In this document: positions 18,707 to 27,627 of the stretch, piece after piece
Layout: each line of letters opens with the position of its first letter
Position numbering within the stretch: position 1 is the first letter of the stretch
Assembly (NCBI GenBank): GCA_026415135.1
Contig: JAOAHS010000021.1
Coordinates: forward strand, 1 to 50,987
Length of the DNA stretch: 50,987 nucleotides
Source of the DNA: Calditerrivibrio sp.
Lineage (GTDB): Bacteria; Chrysiogenota; Deferribacteres; Deferribacterales; Calditerrivibrionaceae
Direction: 5' to 3'
The notes under the pieces: generated by a model
Told to the model about the DNA's origin: nothing
The model's database searches: none
The model's input: only the letters and a program-made list of their open reading frames with translations
Program-made: the position numbers and the translations under genes

Positions 18707-19798
18707 ATGATATCGGTGGATATAGCTGATTATAAAACCTTCGAAGAGATAACATCTTTAGCTGAGCCATCTTTAAAGGAATACAAAACAACCGACTATA
18801 TTGAACATTACATAAAAAACCTTAATATTAAAGACTATAAAAGGTTAGAAACAGGACTTTTTGGTACCATCAATGTCGGCTCTCAAAAAACAACAGCCAT
18901 CAGAGCAGACATAGACGCCTTGCCATGTGGTGATGGCACATTTAAACACCTTTGTGGGCATAACCTACATACAACCGCATTACTCATAACTCTGCGACTC
19001 ATTACCCAAAACAAAACAAGACCAAAATCCAATCTAAGATTTATCTTTCAGCCAGCTGAGGAAATCATATCTGGTGCTAATATCATGATAAACGCTGGAT
19101 GTATGGATGGAGTAGATGAGATTTATGCCCTTCATGTTGATCCAGAAACCGAATTTGCTGTTGCTGGTTTGAAAAATGGTGCCGTTATGGCAGGCTCATC
19201 CCACTTTAACATAAACTTACACGCAAGAGGAACGCATGCAGCTTATCCCCATAAGGGTGACGATATAATAGTCGCTCTCACTAGCCTCATACAAAATGCC
19301 CAAACAATAGTTTCAAGAAAAATAAACCCAATAATACCTTCTGTCTTATCCTTTGGAAAAATCAGGGCTGGTAGTGCAGCAAACATCCTTCCAGAATTTG
19401 CAGAAATCTCTGGAACATTTAGGTACATAGATGAACCCACTAAAGAAAAAATAATATTTGAATTAGAAACCCTCTTATCTTCAATCAAATTATTCTATGG
19501 TATAAACTATACTTTGGACATATCCCAAGGCACTCACCCTGTAATAAACTCTAAGGAACTGATTGAAAAAACAATTACAATCTTTCAGAAAAAAGGTATA
19601 CCCTATTCTGAGAATACTCCCCTTTCTATGGGGGGTGAAGACTTTTGTTTTTACTCCAAATATGCCCCATCCCTTTTCATCAGATTAGGGATCAAAAAAG
19701 AAGGTATTTATCCATTACATAATCCAAACTTCGTAGTACCTAAAGATATTCTCGAAAAAGCAGTAAATCTATGGAAAGCGATTATAGAAGATGAGTAG
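18707..19798 (+). CDS. M20-family amidohydrolase (N-acyl-amino-acid/hippurate hydrolase-like)
   Basis: 363 residues. IRADIDALP and HLCGHNLHTTALL carry the metal-binding Asp/Cys/His cluster; FQPAEE is the conserved Glu-Glu. ALHVDPE and the late SMGGEDFCFY complete the M20D signature. Members hydrolyse N-acyl amino acids or aromatic amides; the substrate here is unknown. The conserved His-x-x-Gly-His of the family is intact. It is the first gene of a plus-strand run, and its end overlaps dprA by 8 bases. Confidence 0.9.
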   Translation: MISVDIADYKTFEEITSLAEPSLKEYKTTDYIEHYIKNLNIKDYKRLETGLFGTINVGSQKTTAIRADIDALPCGDGTFKHLCGHNLHTTALLITLRLITQNKTRPKSNLRFIFQPAEEIISGANIMINAGCMDGVDEIYALHVDPETEFAVAGLKNGAVMAGSSHFNINLHARGTHAAYPHKGDDIIVALTSLIQNAQTIVSRKINPIIPSVLSFGKIRAGSAANILPEFAEISGTFRYIDEPTKEKIIFELETLLSSIKLFYGINYTLDISQGTHPVINSKELIEKTITIFQKKGIPYSENTPLSMGGEDFCFYSKYAPSLFIRLGIKKEGIYPLHNPNFVVPKDILEKAVNLWKAIIEDE

Positions 19799-20888
19799 AG
19801 AAGATCTTATTGCCACATACTTGTCATTGTCAAACATAAAAGGGATCTCCAATATATCTATAAATAACATATACAGAACGTTAGGCTCTTTAAAAAATAT
19901 CTTCAAGATCGATCCCAAGTATCTTCAAGAAGCTGGTTTATCACAACCTCAAATCGAATCTATCCAAAAGCGCTCCTTTGATGAAAAATATGTATCAAGA
20001 GAATTAGAACTCATAAAAAGATACAAAATCGATATACTACTATTGGAGGATGAACATTATCCAGAACTATTGAAAAACATACCTGATCCCCCTGCACTAC
20101 TTTATATATATGGTGACAAATCGGTACTAAAAAAGCCATCCATCGCAATAGTTGGCTCAAGGGAGTCCTCAATAAAAGGTAAGTCATTTGCTAAAAAGCT
20201 TTCCAGAGATTTAGCAGAAATTGGCTTTAACATAGTTAGTGGCTTTGCTTCTGGTATAGATATAAGCGCCCATTTAGGTGCTATGGAAAAGGGTTTTACC
20301 ACAGCCGTGTTTGGCAATGGTTTATTAAAAATCTACCCATCCTATCACAAGAAATACATACCAGAATTTTATAAAAAAGGTTGTATAGTATCCGAATTCC
20401 CATTAGAGGAGTTGCCTGGTCCCCATAATTTCCCTAAAAGAAATAGAATAATCAGTGGTTTATCACTGGGTGTCGTTGTGGTAGAGGCTGCAGAGAAAAG
20501 CGGATCATTTATCACAGCCAAGCTTGCCATTGAATATCAAAGGGATCTTTTTGCAGTACCAGCATGGCCAGAAGATCAAAACAGAGGAACAAACAAGCTG
20601 ATAAAGGAAGGTGCCAAGCTTGTGGAAAACTATTTCGACATAGTAGAAGAGTATTCAAATTTATTTACCATATCAAAAGATATTGACAAAAACAATTATA
20701 ATACTATTATAAACACGAATGAAAAATTTACAGATATTATTAACATACTCAAACAAAAACCAGCAACAATTGATGAGATCTGCATGCTATCGGGTAAAAC
20801 TGCTTCAGAGGTACTACAGATACTTACAGAAATGGAGTTAAACGATCTCATCATTATTACAGGCGACGGAAGATATACATTAAATTAG
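19791..20888 (+). CDS. dprA: DNA-processing protein DprA
   Basis: 365 residues. DprA protects incoming single-stranded DNA and loads RecA during transformation; it is also present in non-competent bacteria. The Rossmann core shows IAIVGSRESSIKG, SGFASGIDISAHLGA, PSYHKKYI and FPKRNRIISGLS, with GSFITAKLAIEY further on, and a C-terminal winged-helix segment (PATIDEICMLSGKTASEVLQ). An N-terminal helix-hairpin/SAM-like region precedes the core. Translation is probably coupled to the upstream amidohydrolase through the 8-base overlap. Confidence 0.96.
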   Translation: MSREDLIATYLSLSNIKGISNISINNIYRTLGSLKNIFKIDPKYLQEAGLSQPQIESIQKRSFDEKYVSRELELIKRYKIDILLLEDEHYPELLKNIPDPPALLYIYGDKSVLKKPSIAIVGSRESSIKGKSFAKKLSRDLAEIGFNIVSGFASGIDISAHLGAMEKGFTTAVFGNGLLKIYPSYHKKYIPEFYKKGCIVSEFPLEELPGPHNFPKRNRIISGLSLGVVVVEAAEKSGSFITAKLAIEYQRDLFAVPAWPEDQNRGTNKLIKEGAKLVENYFDIVEEYSNLFTISKDIDKNNYNTIINTNEKFTDIINILKQKPATIDEICMLSGKTASEVLQILTEMELNDLIIITGDGRYTLN

Positions 20889-20897
20889 GAGGAAAGT

Positions 20898-21311
20898 ATG
20901 GACAAGATATTTATAGCACTAAATATAATTATTGATTACATAGATAGTTCAAAAAAGATTGATGAGGTGGAGCTTACAGATAAGCTTGTCAGTTTTGGTT
21001 TTGGAGATCACGAGATAAGACAAGCGATGTCTATCTTTGATATCAAAAGTTATGATGGGGTCCCTTACTATAGGTCTTTTACCAAAAAAGAGTTATCAAA
21101 ACTCTCTCCAGAAACAATGCTCTTCATTCAAAAATTATATCTTTATGGAGTACTTGAACCAGAAATAATTGAAGAAAGCATAGATAGAGCATCTGATACT
21201 AACACCCAAAAAATCTCCCTTGAAACATACAAAAACATACTTCTCTTCACCCTGATGGATTCCAGAAACCTTTATGTGGAACATATAGAAAACGATGAGG
21301 ATTTCTCTTAA
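20898..21311 (+). CDS. DUF494/Smg-like protein
   Basis: 137 residues with a strong AGGAGGA site before the ATG. The pattern (short helical protein, IDEVELTDKLVSFGFGDHEIRQAM, MDSRNLYVEHIE near the end) and the position between dprA and topA match the DUF494/Smg family, which is conserved next to dprA in many bacteria. The function is unknown; links to DNA metabolism rest only on gene order. 12 bases separate its stop from topA. Confidence 0.8.
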   Translation: MDKIFIALNIIIDYIDSSKKIDEVELTDKLVSFGFGDHEIRQAMSIFDIKSYDGVPYYRSFTKKELSKLSPETMLFIQKLYLYGVLEPEIIEESIDRASDTNTQKISLETYKNILLFTLMDSRNLYVEHIENDEDFS

Positions 21312-21323
21312 AACGAGAAAACT

Positions 21324-23675
21324 ATGTCAAAAAATTTAGTCATTGTCGAATCCCCCTCAAAAGCAAAAACTATAGAGAAATATTTAGGCAAGGATTTTAA
21401 AGTAGCTGCCTCGATGGGGCACATTAAAGACCTTCCTGAAAAAGAGATCGGCATAGACATAGAAAACAATTTTAAACCCCAATACAAGCTTCTCAAAGGC
21501 AAAAAAAAGATAGTGGATGAAATAAAGAAATTAGCCCAAGAATCAAAAGCCGTGTTTCTGGCCCCAGACCCCGACCGTGAGGGTGAAGCCATCGCATGGC
21601 ATATAGCAGAAGAGATAAAGAATAAAAATAGCAACATATATAGGGTCTCATTCAATGAAATAACAGAAAAGGGTATTAAAGAGGGGATAAAAAATCCCAC
21701 ACAGATAAACATACAACGGGTCAATGCCCAGCAATCAAGGAGAATACTGGATAGGCTCGTTGGTTATCAGGTGAGCCCTCTTCTCTGGAAGCCTATAAAA
21801 TATGGACTTTCTGCTGGTAGGGTGCAAACTGTAGCCTTAAGACTCATCGTTGAAAGGGAAGAGGAGATTGAAAAGTTTGTCCCCAAAGAGTATTGGGTCA
21901 TAAATGGCTTCTTTAAAATATCAGATTATGAGATCAAAAGTAAGTTAGAAAAGATCGATGGGAAAAAAATAGATCTATCAAACGAACAGGAAGTCTTAAA
22001 TATCCTAAAACACCTCGAAGGTAAAGAGGGGACAGTAGCAAAAGTTGAAAAAAAAGAAACCAAACAGGCTCCTTACCCACCCTTTATAACATCTACTCTA
22101 CAACAAGAGGCTATAAGAAAGTTAGGTTTTACCGCAAAAAAGACCATGATGATAGCTCAACAGTTATACGAAGGTGTCGAGATAGGTTCACAGGGTCCCA
22201 CAGGTCTAATCACCTATATGAGGACTGACTCTACCCGCATATCTGAGGTAGCAAGAAAAGATGCTATAGAATATATACAAAAAAATTTCGGCAAAGAGTA
22301 CACTGCAACCTCTTCCAGATCACAGAAAAGTAAGAATTCTAATATCCAAGATGCCCACGAAGCAATAAGACCCACAAACATCTTCCTCACCCCTGACGAG
22401 GTAAAACCATATCTCAATAATGATCAGTATAAACTTTACAAACTCATCTGGGAAAGGTTTATTGCTTCCCAAATGTCCGATGCAATCTATGAAAAAACCA
22501 TGATAGATATCGATGTGGATAAATACACCTTCAGAGCTAATGGGAAGGTACTAATTTTTCCTGGCTTTATGAAATTATACAACGAATCCTCCGAAGAGAA
22601 TGATGAAGAAGATCTCCAAACATTACCCCCAGTAAACAATTCAGATTTAGCCAAACCCCTTAGATACGAACCAAAACAGCACTTTACCACACCCCCTCCA
22701 AGATATTCAGAGGCAAGTTTGGTGAAAACATTAGAACAAAAAGGTATCGGACGACCAAGTACCTATGCAACCATCATCTCCACCATTGTGGAGAGAGGCT
22801 ATGTGGAACTCAAAGAAAAACGTTTTTACCCCACGGAACTCGGTAGGTTTGTAGCAAAACTCCTCATAGAGAACTTTGAGCATATTTTTGAAGTGGGTTT
22901 TACCGCTGAGATGGAAAAAAAATTGGACGAAATAGAGGAGGGGAAACTTGACTGGCTCGATCTTTTAAATGAGTTTTATCAGTCATTTAAACAAGAATTA
23001 AAAAAGGCTGATGAGAATTTCATTGCAAATCTTAGTACGGAAATAAATTGCCCAAAATGCAAAAAACATAATTTGAATATAAAATTTGGTAAAAATGGTT
23101 TCTTTTTAGCTTGTGCTGGCTATCCTGAATGCGACTTTACATCCAACTTTACTAGAGATGAAAACGGACGTATAATCTTAAAAGAGAGTATTGGGCAGCT
23201 CGAGGAAACAGACATCGTCTGTGAGAAATGTGGATCCAAAATGGTAGTAAAACGATCCAAATTTGGAGAAATTCTAACCTGTCCAAAATATCCAGAGTGT
23301 AAAAATCTCAAAAATTTTCTAAGGGATAAAAATGGTAAAATAATTGTCATAGAACAAGGAACACCTTTGGAAGAAAAATGCCCAGAATGCCACGGGGATC
23401 TTCAACTTAAAAAAGGTAAAAATGGTCTTTTCATAGGGTGCAAGAACTATCCAGAATGCTCTTTCACAGCAAATTTTACATTAGACGGTAATGGCAAAAT
23501 AGTGATCAAAGCAAAACCCATAGTAGAAGAATTTGATTGCAATAAATGTGGTTCTAAAATGGTTCTCAGGAAATCAAAAAGAGGTATGTTTTTCGCTTGT
23601 TCTGCCTATCCAACATGTAAAAACACAGTATCAGCTATAAAAAAAGAAGATGGTACCATTACCCCAAAAAGTTGA
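21324..23675 (+). CDS. topA: DNA topoisomerase I
   Basis: 783 residues; type IA enzyme that relaxes negative supercoils. The Toprim domain opens with NLVIVESPSKAKTIEKYLG; DPDREGEAIAWH is its acidic metal site. Active-site Tyr is Y298 in GLITYMRTDSTR. From about residue 575 to the end there are four tandem C4 zinc-ribbon repeats (CPKC...CAGYPEC, CEKC...CPKYPEC, CPEC...CKNYPEC, CNKC...CSAYPTC). It ends inside the start of trmFO, which overlaps by 26 bases. Confidence 0.98.
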   Translation: MSKNLVIVESPSKAKTIEKYLGKDFKVAASMGHIKDLPEKEIGIDIENNFKPQYKLLKGKKKIVDEIKKLAQESKAVFLAPDPDREGEAIAWHIAEEIKNKNSNIYRVSFNEITEKGIKEGIKNPTQINIQRVNAQQSRRILDRLVGYQVSPLLWKPIKYGLSAGRVQTVALRLIVEREEEIEKFVPKEYWVINGFFKISDYEIKSKLEKIDGKKIDLSNEQEVLNILKHLEGKEGTVAKVEKKETKQAPYPPFITSTLQQEAIRKLGFTAKKTMMIAQQLYEGVEIGSQGPTGLITYMRTDSTRISEVARKDAIEYIQKNFGKEYTATSSRSQKSKNSNIQDAHEAIRPTNIFLTPDEVKPYLNNDQYKLYKLIWERFIASQMSDAIYEKTMIDIDVDKYTFRANGKVLIFPGFMKLYNESSEENDEEDLQTLPPVNNSDLAKPLRYEPKQHFTTPPPRYSEASLVKTLEQKGIGRPSTYATIISTIVERGYVELKEKRFYPTELGRFVAKLLIENFEHIFEVGFTAEMEKKLDEIEEGKLDWLDLLNEFYQSFKQELKKADENFIANLSTEINCPKCKKHNLNIKFGKNGFFLACAGYPECDFTSNFTRDENGRIILKESIGQLEETDIVCEKCGSKMVVKRSKFGEILTCPKYPECKNLKNFLRDKNGKIIVIEQGTPLEEKCPECHGDLQLKKGKNGLFIGCKNYPECSFTANFTLDGNGKIVIKAKPIVEEFDCNKCGSKMVLRKSKRGMFFACSAYPTCKNTVSAIKKEDGTITPKS

Positions 23676-24966
23676 TTATGTAACAATCATAGGTGGTGGT
23701 CTTGCTGGATCAGAAGCAGCATACCAGTTGGCATCAAGGGGAATAAAAGTTCGTCTTTATGAAATGCGCCCCCTTAAGCAAACAGAAGCCCACCAAACAG
23801 GATTATTAGCTGAACTGCTCTGTTCAAACTCATTAAAATCTATGGACTTGGAAAACGCCAGTGGACTACTCAAAAAAGAGTTGGAGCTCATGGGAAGCCT
23901 ATTGATAAAAATAGCTTTAGAAACAAAGGTCCCCTCAGGTAATGCACTTGCTGTTGATAGAGAGCTTTTTGCCCGCAAAATCACAGATATTTTATCAAGT
24001 CATCCAAATATCGAAATTATCAGACAGGAAGTCCTTCATTTACCAGAAGAGAGACCACTTGTAATTGCCACAGGTCCCCTCACGTCAGACAGTTTTTCTA
24101 AAGCTCTACAGGATCTTACAGGGGATCAACTCTATTTCTTTGACGCCATATCACCCATTGTGGATGCCGACACAATAGATTATAGTAAAACATTTTTTAA
24201 AAGTCGCTATGGTAAAGGTGAAGACGACTATCTGAACTGCCCTATGACCAAAGAACAGTATCAGACATTTTTCGATGCTCTGATAAATGCTGAAAAGGTA
24301 GAGTTCAAAGAATTTGAAAGGATAAAATTTTATGAAAACTGTATCCCTATAGAAGAATTAGCAAGGAGAGGATCTAAAACACTGCTGTTTGGGCCCATGA
24401 GACCTGTAGGCCTTGAGCACCCTGTGACTAAAGAGAAGTATTACGCTGTGGTACAACTAAGAAAAGAAAATTTAACTGGTACAGCTTACAACATTGTGGG
24501 ATTTCAGACAAAGATGAAATTCCCCGAACAAAAAAGGGTCTTTCGCCTCATACCAGGCCTTGAGAATGCTGAGTTTCTTAGATATGGCTCTATACACAAA
24601 AACACCTATATAAACTCACCCAAGTTATTGACAAATAACTATAGACTAAAAGATGAGAATATCTATTTTGCTGGACAGATTTCTGGAGTAGAAGGTTACG
24701 TGGAATCCATCGCTAGCGGTCTTACAGTTGCTTTAGATATTTTTTGCAGACTAAAGGGGATGGATATGACATTCCCAGTGGATACAGCGCTGTTTTCCCT
24801 TCAAGAATATGTTAAGTCTTCCGATCCAAAAAACTTTTCTCCATCAAACTTCCATTTTGGTATGCTCTCAAATATAGCAATCAAAGATAAAAAGCTCAAA
24901 AAACAGTTCCAATCAGAACGAGCAATAAACAAAATCAGAGATTTGGCGAAAAAATTATGTATCTAA
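23650..24966 (+). CDS. trmFO: Methylenetetrahydrofolate-tRNA-(uracil-5-)-methyltransferase TrmFO
   Basis: 438 residues; FAD- and folate-dependent enzyme that makes m5U54 in the tRNA T loop. VTIIGGGLAGSEAAYQLA is the FAD-binding Rossmann motif, and LLCSNSLKS the conserved family segment with a catalytic-type Cys. GQISGVEGYVESIASGL near residue 345 is the second dinucleotide-binding signature. The only sensible start is the ATG at 23650, inside topA, because no other initiation codon precedes the conserved strand. The presence of folate-type TrmFO instead of SAM-type TrmA is a lineage hint. Confidence 0.97.
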   Translation: MVPLPQKVDYVTIIGGGLAGSEAAYQLASRGIKVRLYEMRPLKQTEAHQTGLLAELLCSNSLKSMDLENASGLLKKELELMGSLLIKIALETKVPSGNALAVDRELFARKITDILSSHPNIEIIRQEVLHLPEERPLVIATGPLTSDSFSKALQDLTGDQLYFFDAISPIVDADTIDYSKTFFKSRYGKGEDDYLNCPMTKEQYQTFFDALINAEKVEFKEFERIKFYENCIPIEELARRGSKTLLFGPMRPVGLEHPVTKEKYYAVVQLRKENLTGTAYNIVGFQTKMKFPEQKRVFRLIPGLENAEFLRYGSIHKNTYINSPKLLTNNYRLKDENIYFAGQISGVEGYVESIASGLTVALDIFCRLKGMDMTFPVDTALFSLQEYVKSSDPKNFSPSNFHFGMLSNIAIKDKKLKKQFQSERAINKIRDLAKKLCI

Positions 24967-25859
24967 ACGAAGCCATAGACAGCTTTTCAAATTTTCTAAA
25001 AATAGAAAAAAATGCAAGCAATCACACCATCAGATCCTATATGAATGATCTAATAGAACTACTTAATTTTTTAGAAAATGACAAAATAACAGTCATAGAC
25101 ATAGACTATTTTTCACTTAGGACTTATGTAACTCAACTGTACGAAAAAAAACTATCCAAAACCACCATAGAAAGGAAGATCTCAACGATAAAATCCTTTT
25201 TTAAGTTTCTCATCCAAAAGGGGATTTTAGAAGAAAACCCGGCAAGAATGTTAAAATTTCCTAAGAAAGAAAAAAAGCTCTTTAAAGTCTTCAATATAGA
25301 TGACCTTTTTAATCTTTTAGAGATACCTGATAAGTCAACAATAATGGGGATGAGGGATGCCCTTTTGATGGAACTTATGTACGGAACAGGTGTAAGGGTT
25401 TCTGAACTTGTAGGGATAGAAATAGATGATATAGACTTTGTTGGGATGAGACTCAGGATAAGAGGTAAAGGGAAAAAAGAGAGGATGATACCACTGGCAG
25501 ATTTTCATATCAGTTTTCTTAAAAAGTACCTTACTCTAAGAGATGAAATAGCCTCAAAAAGAGAAGTAAAAACGAATAAGATATTTATAAACAAATATGG
25601 TACAACATTGACAGATAGGAGTGTAAGAAGGATAGTAGAAAAATACCTCAAAATAGCTGGACTTCCCCTTGACTTTTCACCCCACTCCTTTCGCCACTCT
25701 TTTGCTACACACATGCTCGAAGGAGGTGCTGATCTGAGAACAATTCAAACACTTTTAGGTCACTCCTCCCTTTCCACAACACAAAAATATACCCATCTAA
25801 ATCTTTCTGATATTCTAAAGATCTATGATCAAACCCATCCTTTTGCAAAGATGAAATAG
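24957..25859 (+). CDS. xerC: Tyrosine recombinase XerC/XerD
   Basis: 300 residues; resolves chromosome dimers at dif together with FtsK. N-terminal SAM-like core-binding domain at 1-95, catalytic domain after 110. The catalytic set is complete: R147 (GTGVRVSEL), K171 (GKGKKERMIP), H243 and R246 (SPHSFRHSFATHM), H269 (LGHSS) and the nucleophile Y278 (TTQKYTH). The ATG overlaps the trmFO end by 10 bases. The gene order topA-trmFO-xer supports a housekeeping XerC rather than a mobile-element integrase. Confidence 0.95.
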   Translation: MYLNEAIDSFSNFLKIEKNASNHTIRSYMNDLIELLNFLENDKITVIDIDYFSLRTYVTQLYEKKLSKTTIERKISTIKSFFKFLIQKGILEENPARMLKFPKKEKKLFKVFNIDDLFNLLEIPDKSTIMGMRDALLMELMYGTGVRVSELVGIEIDDIDFVGMRLRIRGKGKKERMIPLADFHISFLKKYLTLRDEIASKREVKTNKIFINKYGTTLTDRSVRRIVEKYLKIAGLPLDFSPHSFRHSFATHMLEGGADLRTIQTLLGHSSLSTTQKYTHLNLSDILKIYDQTHPFAKMK

Positions 25860-25866
25860 CTTTTAT

Positions 25867-26964
25867 CTATTCTGCTGCTTTAAAATTGTATATAGGTGTA
25901 AGCTTTTTAACTATATCCACGGTCTCACCGATATACCTTATAATTTCATCTGGTGACTTATAGGCCTGAGGGGCCTCATCCAATGTCCATTTATTCACAG
26001 TAGTAGTGTAAATACCCTTCATCACCTTTTTAAAATCCTCAAGGGAGATCACCTCACGGGCCTTATTTCTGGACATTATCCTACCAGCTCCATGAGGAGC
26101 AGAAAAATTCCAATGGGGGTTACCTTTACCCACACATATCAGAGAACCATCCTTCATATTCATAGGTATTAATAATCTCTCCCCAGCCTCAGCCGATACA
26201 GCACCTTTTCTTAGAATCTTTTTCTCCAGATCTATATAGTTATGTATTGTGTGGAAGCTATCATAGATATCAAACCCCAGTTGGTGAGCCAATACCTCAG
26301 CCATAGCTTCTCTGTTTATCTTTGCATACCTCTGCATAATCCTCATATCATGAAGATAATCCTCCATCTCTTCCCCTTCTAAATACTCCAAGCCATTGGG
26401 AACTTTGATCCCCTTCTTTTTACATATCTTCTTTGCAAGATTCTGATAATATTCAGCCACCTGTTTCCCCAGATGCCTACTACCTGAATGTATTATAAGA
26501 TAGGAACCATCACTTTTAGATAATTCGATGAAATGATTACCTCCACCAAGCGTCCCAATGCTTAAATACCCCCGATTCAAATCCACATGTTTGGCACACC
26601 TTAATCTATCAATATCTATCTCCTCAGCTCTTAGATGTGCTTTTTTCCTAACAGCTTTTCCACTGGGGATGTTTTTATTTATAGCTTCATCCAACCTTTC
26701 CAGATCTTTAATGTCGGAAATCTCAAGCAAATACATACCACAGCCTATATCCACCCCCACAAGATTTGGCACAATTTTATCAGATATAGTCATAGTGGTC
26801 CCAATTACACAACCAGCACCAGCATGACAATCTGGCATTATCTTTATTTTAGCATTTTTTGCTATTACACTATTACAAAGATCTTTAACCTGTGATAAAG
26901 TGGTATCATCCACATTATCTGTTAGTATGTCGGCATGTCCAAAATCACCTTTTACTCTTAACAT
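25867..26964 (-). CDS. rtcB: RtcB-family RNA ligase
   Basis: 365 residues; GTP- and Mn-dependent 3'-phosphate RNA ligase for RNA repair. The metal ligands are present: D72 and C75 (VGVDIGCGM), H144 (GGGNHFIE), H164 (HSGSRHLG) and H241 (HNYID). H291 in SAPHGAGR is the guanylylated histidine. The length is at the short end of the family. The archease partner is not adjacent. The gene converges with xerC, leaving 7 bases between stops. Confidence 0.93.
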   Translation of the reverse strand: MLRVKGDFGHADILTDNVDDTTLSQVKDLCNSVIAKNAKIKIMPDCHAGAGCVIGTTMTISDKIVPNLVGVDIGCGMYLLEISDIKDLERLDEAINKNIPSGKAVRKKAHLRAEEIDIDRLRCAKHVDLNRGYLSIGTLGGGNHFIELSKSDGSYLIIHSGSRHLGKQVAEYYQNLAKKICKKKGIKVPNGLEYLEGEEMEDYLHDMRIMQRYAKINREAMAEVLAHQLGFDIYDSFHTIHNYIDLEKKILRKGAVSAEAGERLLIPMNMKDGSLICVGKGNPHWNFSAPHGAGRIMSRNKAREVISLEDFKKVMKGIYTTTVNKWTLDEAPQAYKSPDEIIRYIGETVDIVKKLTPIYNFKAAE

Positions 26965-27024
26965 AATACACCAAATTTTATTGTTTTTTTCTTAATATAT
27001 ATTAAACTGAAATATCTGCAAATG

Positions 27025-27033
27025 AAAAGGAGG
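27025..27033 (+). promoter_or_regulatory. Strong ribosome-binding site of the DUF3617 gene
   Basis: AAAAGGAGG ends 5 bases before the ATG at 27039 and fixes the start of the secreted protein. Confidence 0.8.
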
Positions 27034-27038
27034 ACTTC

Positions 27039-27449
27039 ATGTTAAAGCATATTCTTTTTTTAATTACCATGTTTCTCATTACAACCCCCGTTTATTCAGC
27101 TTCTCCAAATATCAAAGAGGGGCTTTGGGAAGTCAGTTCAAAAATAGGTGTACCAGGCATGAATCTCCCAGAAACAAAATTTAACCAATGCCTAAAAAAA
27201 GAGAACTATGTTCCAACAGAACCAAGCACCAATAAAGAAAAACAAAACTGCAAAACCTACGATATCTCTGTAAAAGGGAACACTGTCTACTGGAAGTTCG
27301 AATGCAAAACTGATGGAATAACCACAAAAGGTAAAGGTGAAATAACCTACAAAGGGGATACATTTGAAGGGAAAACAACCATTAGCCAACCGGGTATGGA
27401 AATGACCCAGATCATGAAAGGGAAATGGATTGGCCCTTGCCCAAAATAA
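27039..27449 (+). CDS. Secreted DUF3617-family protein
   Basis: 136 residues. An N-terminal signal peptide (hydrophobic ILFLITMFLITTPVYSA, predicted cleavage after the VYSA at about residue 20) sends it to the periplasm. The rest matches DUF3617: KEGLWEVSSKIGVPGM, four cysteines (FNQCLKK, QNCKTY, KFECKT, GPCPK) likely forming two disulfides, and GKGEITYKGDTFEGKTTI. The function of this family is unknown. The gene stands alone, between rtcB and tRNA-Gly. Confidence 0.85.
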   Translation: MLKHILFLITMFLITTPVYSASPNIKEGLWEVSSKIGVPGMNLPETKFNQCLKKENYVPTEPSTNKEKQNCKTYDISVKGNTVYWKFECKTDGITTKGKGEITYKGDTFEGKTTISQPGMEMTQIMKGKWIGPCPK

Positions 27450-27504
27450 AACACGTATAACACATTGATAAAAATGCAAGACTTTCTTAACACAAAAAAA
27501 TATG

Positions 27505-27533
27505 TTGACTTTTCATGGAAAATTATGTATCAA
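27505..27533 (+). promoter_or_regulatory. Sigma-70-type promoter of tRNA-Gly
   Basis: TTGACT at 27505-27510 and TATCAA at 27528-27533 are separated by 17 bases; transcription would start a few bases upstream of the tRNA at 27546. This is a near-consensus -35 with a moderate -10. Confidence 0.65.
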
Positions 27534-27545
27534 ATCCATCCCCAA

Positions 27546-27618
27546 GCGGGTGTAGCTCAGCTGGTAGAGCGCGACCTTGCCAAGGTTGAGGTCACGGGTT
27601 CGAGTCCCGCCACCCGCT
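27546..27618 (+). tRNA. tRNA-Gly (GCC anticodon)
   Basis: 73 bases fold as a cloverleaf: acceptor GCGGGTG (27546-27552) with CACCCGC (27611-27617), discriminator T27618, D stem GCTC/GAGC, anticodon stem CGACC/GGTTG around TTGCCAA with GCC at 27579-27581. The T loop is TTCGAGT in a CGGG/CCCG stem whose outermost A/C pair is mismatched. No CCA is encoded. Confidence 0.97.
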
Positions 27619-27627
27619 CTCTTTTAT

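Noticed and set aside
24957-25859. Tyrosine recombinase as the integrase of a mobile element
   Set aside because: It overlaps trmFO in a housekeeping gene order, and no attachment repeats or phage genes adjoin it.
26992-27005. 14-base palindrome TTAATATATATTAA upstream of the DUF3617 gene
   Set aside because: AT-only palindromes are expected in this composition; no second copy or regulatory context was seen.
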